Shown here: in pieces, positions 59,801-64,000 of the stretch
Numbering within the stretch: position 1 is the first letter of the stretch
Layout: the number at the start of each line of letters is the position of its first letter
Origin: Hydractinia symbiolongicarpus
Taxonomy: Eukaryota > Cnidaria > Hydrozoa > Anthoathecata > Hydractiniidae
Direction of reading: 5' to 3'
Length of the DNA: 64,000 nt
Assembly (NCBI RefSeq): GCF_029227915.1
Contig: NC_079887.1
Coordinates: 6,510,001-6,574,000 of the forward strand
Made by a program: the position numbers and the translations under genes
The notes under the pieces: generated by a model
Seen by the model: only the letters and a program-made list of their open reading frames with translations
Database searches by the model: none
Told to the model about the DNA's origin: nothing

Positions 59801-62484
59801 TTTGTTTAGGTTGTATTGTAGGATTGTAGCTATATGCTACAGCATATTTTAGTATATATCTATTTTTGATCTGCTAAGGAGATTAAAGAGGATTTCTAGT
59901 AAAATTCAAATTCTGACAGCATTTGAACTGGGAGAAAAAACAACAGCAACAGCAAACAACAACAACAACAAATACGAATTTGAGAATGGTAGAGAGGAGT
60001 TTTCCGGTGAAGAATCAGGCGTGAGAACCAAAAATTCGACTCACCTTCCAGGAATATTTCCTAATCAGCATATATGGCTAGCTGCACATAATAAGTCATA
60101 TCCAATCCAATTGAATCGAACAGTCAAAATATCGACGCCATTTTGAAAGCTAGCTAGCTCGTCACGCCATTTTGTATTGCATAGAAACATATTATGCTGT
60201 GTCAGCAATAACAGTGGAGCTACATATTCCGGGGGCTACTCCAAAGCTTTTTTGTCTGATTAATATCGGGGTCAGAACAGACAAAAAACTTAGGATCAAG
60301 GATAAATATGGTAGAGAAATTTTGTGTGTGTTTCTAGTTCTACTATTTCGTTACTAAAAAAAATTATCATTTTCAATGTGTTCAGAAGGAAAGTGTTACA
60401 GCATTTACCACCCCTCCTCTTTCCAGAATGTCGTGGTTGTGTTTATTAAATAGAACAAAATCTTTCTTTCGAATTCGTAATCGTAAGTGAACTAAACACT
60501 CCGTTCTTGTGCCTTTCCATTAACTCTCACTCTCTGAAACCATTCCTTTTAGTGCTGCAATCCTAGACAAAATATTGACACAAACAAAGATATGTTATTG
60601 ACAAAAGCTTCATACGGTGAATGCTCCGCAGTCGGCACAATCACTGCTTTTAAAACGTGCCATTTGCATTCTCCACCACCGCACACTACGAAATAGTCCA
60701 TGTCAGGGCTCTCTCGAGGACCCCAATTTCTCACATTAACATGCTGACGCCAGCAGCACATTTTAAAGTCCTAAATCCACCGCCCAAAGCAAGTGAACTT
60801 CAAGTTTAAAAAGCGTGAATCTTGTGGCGGCGAACTTCGCAAAGTTAGTTGTCTTGTGTGAACATATTTTGACTGGGATTGTAGAGGCGTAAATTCGTTC
60901 AATAAATCTTTTTTTCATATGCTTTTTTTCAGGTTTGGTTCATGTACCTATTTGCCGCGTGATTAAACATCCTTATATCAAAAAATGCCTTTTGGTATGT
61001 AATTCCAAACGAGCCTCACCACAAATGTTGCTTAAAGATGGACGCCGCAAGGACACAAAATCACCACATAACCTCGATTCCAGGACCTGTTGTCTCTTTT
61101 GGCATGTCGTACGGCAAGATCAATAAGCGCAGCGCTGATGAGAGAAGAAAAGCCCTGGGAACAAGGTTGAGACCCACAATCACTTTACATCAAACAGTTG
61201 AGATTTTTTAAATGCACGAAAATTAAACACGCAAAATATATGTGAGAAATTTAAACTCGCGCAAAATTTTACGAATTAAGATATACACTTCAAGCGCTGA
61301 TACACGCACCACATGGTAGTTTCTAGGATTATGTCGACGGCCTAAAATGACCCTCCACAAAATTATACTGAAACAAAAATTATCGATGTTATTATCTTTT
61401 CTTTCTACTTATATACAATTTTCTCAGCTATATAAAACAGCCCCTATTTACATCTAATACATCTAATTACACTTACGAATATATGAAACACCCATCAATC
61501 CTGCTGAAAGTACTCTCCTGTAACTGAGAAATAAAATTTGGATATTTTCCGAACGCCACATAAATTTTCTATGTTTTTGCTTTGCATAAAAATCACACTG
61601 TTCAAACCTCCTGTACTTGAGTACTAACAGTGTCTTGGTTTTGCATTTCAAGGACTAGTTACAAATTTATATCAAGAAGTTACTTCTTGTGCTTGTCTGT
61701 TGTACTTTTTATTTTTCACTGTGAAACATGTTTTTGTAAAACTAAAATTCAAAATCAATCTGTAGAACCTGCTAAAAACACAATTAGGTTTCGAGTAAAC
61801 TTATTGAAGAAACAAATTAAAAAATTAAATGCTGCTGCTTACTGCTGCTTGGGATGAAATGGTCGTAATGGTTAGCTTTAAAAGGGGACAAAACGTACAA
61901 TTACTCAAGGCTGACTTCAAAAGTATAGTGGTCTTACTTATTGCGTGCACACTTGGAGAAAAATATAAGGAAAAATAAGAATGTCTTTTAATTAAAATAC
62001 CTATAATAAAAGAAAAATACACAACAGAATGATTCATCAAGGATGGGCAACATGAGTATCATATGCTTTTTTCTATAAGGGTAGAAATGGACCACAATGG
62101 AAATCTCGCCTTGGCTTGTTTTGTGTTATCCAGCCATCAAACATATCAACACTCAGGAAAATTGCATTTAATTTTTATATTTTTATGATACATTTTAATA
62201 TTATATATAGTTTATTATTTTATTTATTTGTTTTCAATTTCTTTTTCTCTGTAAATATTTTTAACGATTTTATAATGATGGCAAATATAACTTACTTACT
62301 TACTTACTTACAGAATTCCCCAGCTGACCCATATGCTTATAAGCGTTATGCTTTATTTAAAAAAAGCTTTATATTTAACAATTCATTTCTAAGTAAAAAA
62401 AAAACATACACCATTGGAGAGCGCAACTTGTTCAGAAGATTAGCCTGCCTAAAAGATATCAAGCCTAAAAGATATCAAGCCTAA
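52678..62484 (+). CDS. Small unrecognised gene, three tentative exons
   Basis: Exon 1, 52678-52765 (MVGAIRTFEELFTVLLEVPI..., donor GAAG|GTATTT). Exon 2, 60933-60994 (acceptor TTTTTTTCAG, LVHVPICRVIKHPYIKKCLL, donor TTG|GTATGT). Exon 3, 62314-62484 (acceptor after a CTTA run and CAG, NSPADPYAYKRYALF..., ending LFRRLACLKDIKPKRYQA, stop). Phases 1 and 0 agree at both junctions, giving about 106 aa, with a basic C-terminus and no membrane segment. Evidence is splice consistency only; other exons between 57.7 and 60.9 kb could be missed. The intact LINE sits in intron 1 in the sense direction. Function unknown. Confidence 0.4.
53000..53773 (+). CDS. LINE ORF1, coiled-coil RNA-binding protein
   Basis: 257 aa. 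Residues about 40-95 form a coiled coil (ENDEIYESQINLEMKINAQD). Next comes DQYSRRNNLEIIGI, the hallmark of the L1 ORF1p-like (Transposase_22) RRM domain, then EACHRLPKSK and RTIVRFVNRKKAEKAL. ORF1p binds the element RNA and forms the RNP. The start is the ATG after an AT-rich leader; the frame is uninterrupted. It lies 371 bases upstream of ORF2. Confidence 0.9.
   Translation: MASSFTLANLSDIVGKSKSQIDKFTKPDLVQFLIKVQDEVKEKVGLKEIKDSVDEIKNNVLKRILDDNKNMKKRIRLLEKENDEIYESQINLEMKINAQDQYSRRNNLEIIGISDDIADRNLEAKVISILQEIGVTCDCNEIEACHRLPKSKRERDSKFPKRTIVRFVNRKKAEKALENRKKLKDSVNHRKVVISDNLCPAYKALLGMSSQLYHEGRIASSWSWKGNVFIKPNITDEPFKIFHVSDLDYYYDDVSLE
53818..53871. repeat. Homopolymer T run (about 54) between LINE ORFs
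   Basis: About 54 consecutive T, followed by TTTATTTATTTATTTTTG. Its exact length is likely unstable in assembly. Confidence 0.95.
54145..57414 (+). CDS. LINE ORF2, PHD finger + endonuclease + reverse transcriptase
   Basis: 1089 aa. Residues 6-56 form a PHD/zinc finger (C6, C9, C22, C25, H30, C33, then CxxC). An AP-type endonuclease spans about 120-350: ITETKF, LLGDFNIDLL near 270 and the SDH motif near 338. Reverse transcriptase spans about 640-850: YRPISLLSN, HQFGFRKNYST, FIDLQKAFDTVDH, GVPQGSVLGPLLF and the catalytic F810-A-D-D box, with F replacing the usual Y. The C-terminus is of CR1/Jockey type. It nicks chromosomal DNA and copies the element RNA at the nick. All key residues are present. 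A PHD finger at the N-terminus of ORF2 might target chromatin; this is an inference. Confidence 0.93.
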   Translation: MINFPCGVCGKSVNSNHKAIQCDICKFWIHIKCNGLNADDYISLQNSDELWFCCKCINKILPFVSTTPPLVYDKSLSSMEMKRFLSQLNSIEINEVPHPETMGGVNCKYYDPIEFSALQVNSDKFSLFHMNIASLSKHIDELKILLGQLGHDFSVIGITETKFQTKIPPINCDLSGYSFTHTPTEGEKGGALLYIPNHLQFIERPDLDTLAYKSKELESKFIEIIRAKDRNMIVGCIYRHPSMSVDEFNNHFLLPLLEKASSDNKSIFLLGDFNIDLLKSETVKEVSDYIDITSQFNLLPHIILPTRVTEVSSTIIDNIYFSSAKWDTVSGNIISSISDHFPQFLVLKNLSAINPLHTSDDIFVHDWKKFHHNDFLTELHNKNWDDILQLNVDDPNLSFNNFYNCINSLLVNHAPLKKTCNKKRKKKSNPWITNGILTSIIKRDHLHKCFLREKDPLLKSSLLESFKKYRNKIVSLCRMSKSNFLNKYFSNNQKNIGNIWKGVKNIISVRSSVSASPTCMNINNSVVTDPVTIANSFNDYFASIADNIRMNIPFTRKHFSSFLKNSTSNSMFLSPTDDLEVLHCISSLDPGKSSGPFSIPAHILTLVKSELSIPLSKLINLSFTTGIFPTNLKTAKTIPIYKKGSKLELTNYRPISLLSNIDKIYEKIIYKRVYGFLEANNALYKHQFGFRKNYSTSQTLLNISQKIMDALDKGNYACGVFIDLQKAFDTVDHEILLKKLFHYGIRGTPLSLFKSYLIGRQQFVSINGNISTSNLIRHGVPQGSVLGPLLFLIYINDLHCSINFSLVHHFADDTNLLNFSKSLKQLAKQMNFDLKLLCHWLNANKISLNASKTEYIVFKHTRKPLNYDFRLFINGKRLIPSNCIKYLGVLLDSDLSWKSQINDTVAKLKRANGALAKLRHFVPLNVLILVYYAIFHSHLQYCNQIWGQPNSLDVNRITVLQNFAIRLMSFESRRASSSHLYGNLELLKFSDIVKCHNILFLHKLFHEKLPASILNTFAVDFTHAQGTRAEKIGLINLPTFNTISFGKNSIRFNAINSWNKLQSLMTRKFVSLDYFNLRSDLKKYFVSSY
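57800..60930. other. Probable intron, no exon seen
   Basis: AT-rich sequence between the LINE and the tentative exon at 60933. It holds a CAA-rich simple repeat at 59941-59970 and no convincing coding frame. Short frames at 57779-58093 and 60549-60761 were examined and not accepted. Confidence 0.4.
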
Positions 62485-62960
62485 AAGATATCAAGCAAAA
62501 TTGTTTTCGAGATATCAAAACACATAGAAAAAAAATACATGTTTCTTAAAAAAACATGTTTGTTGTATATTTTCCTGTGAGAAAAATTTAAGTAATTATT
62601 CTTTATAAGATTTCTAGTGGAATGTATATAAAAAAAATTGACAACAATAAAGATTTGGGTGTTTCATATGTATCCTTAATAACAAAAACGAAGTCTGTTT
62701 CTTCAGTGCGAGCCTATAAAGGATTACTTACATACACATTTTTACACAAATTCATTTAATAAACTCTACTCCTAATGCAACAAATGCTTCCCTGAAAGTG
62801 CTCTGTCAATTTTCAAACCTACTTCTTTAATTTCTTTAATATTTTGTGAGTTAACTATTTATAGTAACTATACCCTGACTCTAATGTTTTCTAAAATTAC
62901 TACTTAAAAAAAAAACGTGAGCTTTCACACACCAATTGCATTTGCATAAAAATAACAAAA

Positions 62961-63209
62961 TTATTGGTCACCATCCGAGTCATCACCGCCATCGATATCT
63001 TCTTCCGTCACACCATGCTGTTTTAATTCTTCAATGACGTTGTCCAGGTATTTTGGATCTGGATAACCATGACCACCTATGTTATCACGTGGTGAGGTCT
63101 TATGATGTATTTCGTTCCAGATAACAGCATTATCCATGCCTGTCGTAGAAGATGTACCCACTGTGAAAATTAATTTGCGTTTCCATGCCAGCTCTAATAA
63201 TTTCAACAC
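62961..63209 (-). CDS. Deltex-type E3 ubiquitin ligase, last exon
   Basis: 82 codons plus stop, acceptor TTATGTTGCAG at the 5' edge (63210 inward). The sequence [30 protein letters not shown] and [22 protein letters not shown] is the end of the Deltex C-terminal (DTC) domain. That domain binds ADP-ribose/NAD and works with a RING finger. In DTX1/2/4 this block ends the protein, and here a short acidic tail ([14 protein letters not shown]) follows. It contains the conserved His of the HHKT motif. The RING and N-terminal parts lie outside the window; no further exon was seen up to 64000. Whether it is DTX1/2/4-like or DTX3-like cannot be settled from this piece. Confidence 0.93.
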   Translation of the reverse strand: MLKLLELAWKRKLIFTVGTSSTTGMDNAVIWNEIHHKTSPRDNIGGHGYPDPKYLDNVIEELKQHGVTEEDIDGGDDSDGDQ

Positions 63210-63229
63210 CTGCAACATAAAAAACAAAA

Positions 63230-64000
63230 AAAGTTAAGAATCTGTTCTTGGTAATTATATGAAGATATTTTGAATACCTTTAATGTTGTGCTGATAAAAG
63301 AAGAGAAGTTTGCAGCAGAAATTCTCGCGGAATTTATTTTTTGCGATTTTTGACACTATTTGTAAGATTAAATCGCAAAAATTAGGTCTTCAAAAACAAA
63401 GAAGATTTGATCGATTGCAAATTCAATTGAGCAATTTCTATTCCAAAAACATTGAATCGCAAAAAATAATTAAATTCTTATACGACGATTAAAACGGTAT
63501 TGTCTAAAGCATGTAATTTACCATATTCGATCTTGACAGTATGTTACGATTGACTTTACCTTTTTCGCCATCAGTTTCCTTAGTTTTTAAAAATACAAGG
63601 TTTTCAAACTAAAAAAACAAGTTCCACAATTTGCATAAAAAATGTTCTAATCGCAAAAGTTTATTCGCAATGAAGTTCTGTAAAAATTTAATTCTTTAAG
63701 GCACTTAATAATACATCTTTTTTCGAAAAACACGTGTTACTATAATTCCTGCATTAGCTGATGTAGAATGTAAATATTTCAGACTTATATCTCACAGAAC
63801 AAACTCCATTATAAAAAGGTCCCAAAAAATTTAGGGGATATTTTCGGAATTTTAGGACGCTTGGTAATCCTGTACCAATATAATTTTTGTTGCTCCTGTG
63901 CTAAAGATATTTCGTCCCATCTTCAAACTTTATTTAAATCACTTTAACTAGAGATAAAGATATAGAAGAATGATTGCTTAATTTCAATTAAATAATACAT
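63230..64000. other. Deltex intron, nothing else seen
   Basis: Low-complexity AT-rich sequence with 'CGCAAAAAT'-type degenerate repeats (63330-63480). No exon with RING or DTC residues was found; the next exon is beyond the window. Confidence 0.5.

Noticed and set aside
60549-60761. Minus-strand frame of 70 codons starting MCCWRQHVNV
   Set aside because: Starts with ATG and has an internal donor-like CACC|GTATGA, but no partner exon and no recognisable family. Not enough to call a gene.
63310-63492. Plus-strand 60-codon frame in the Deltex intron
   Set aside because: Built from degenerate AT-rich CGCAAAAAT repeats also seen elsewhere in the window.

Overview
This is an AT-rich piece of animal nuclear genome. 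It has split genes with GT-AG introns, animal gene families (TBL2, thioredoxin, CCDC74, Deltex) and an intact LINE. The mix of short introns, cGAS/Mab-21-like genes and this LINE type fits a hydrozoan cnidarian such as Hydractinia, Clytia or Hydra. The species is an inference; the sequence alone does not prove it. No bacterial, phage or CRISPR features were seen.

Layout. 1-4.1 kb: no gene, but hairpins, a pogo/Tigger-like end and tRNA-derived SINE pieces. 4.1-5.1 kb (+): a one-exon Mab-21/cGAS-like nucleotidyltransferase-fold gene. 5.1-10.4 kb: no confident gene. 10.4-20.9 kb (-): a complete ten-exon TBL2 orthologue (443 aa when joined in phase), with a 33-bp minisatellite and SINE in its introns. 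21.0-22.2 kb: a decayed tandem copy of TBL2 exon 1 plus promoter, split by a SINE. 22.9-25.0 kb (+): a two-exon thioredoxin of 105 aa with the uncommon active site WCPPC. 26.2-26.7 kb: a 26-bp minisatellite. 28.1-38.0 kb (+): a three-exon gene for a giant, secreted, charged low-complexity protein (about 2535 aa). 40.0-45.96 kb: an inverted-repeat-bounded unit of 5.9 kb holding a two-exon gene (-) whose protein carries 88 nearly identical 16-residue acidic repeats. 46.3-52.5 kb (-): a complete seven-exon CCDC74-like gene (363 aa). 52.7-62.5 kb (+): a tentative small three-exon gene that starts 138 bp from CCDC74 and has the LINE (53.0-57.7 kb) in its first intron. 62.96-63.2 kb (-): the last exon of a Deltex-type E3 ubiquitin ligase; the rest lies beyond the window.

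The host genes belong to unrelated processes: ER stress and translation (TBL2), redox (thioredoxin), cilia or spindle (CCDC74) and ubiquitin/Notch (Deltex). There is no operon logic. The most unusual items are the inverted-repeat-bounded repeat-protein unit, whose repeats differ at essentially one base and reveal block duplications, and the giant secreted protein. Three SINE families are visible; one shares its TATC-repeat tail with the LINE, which suggests a LINE-SINE partnership.
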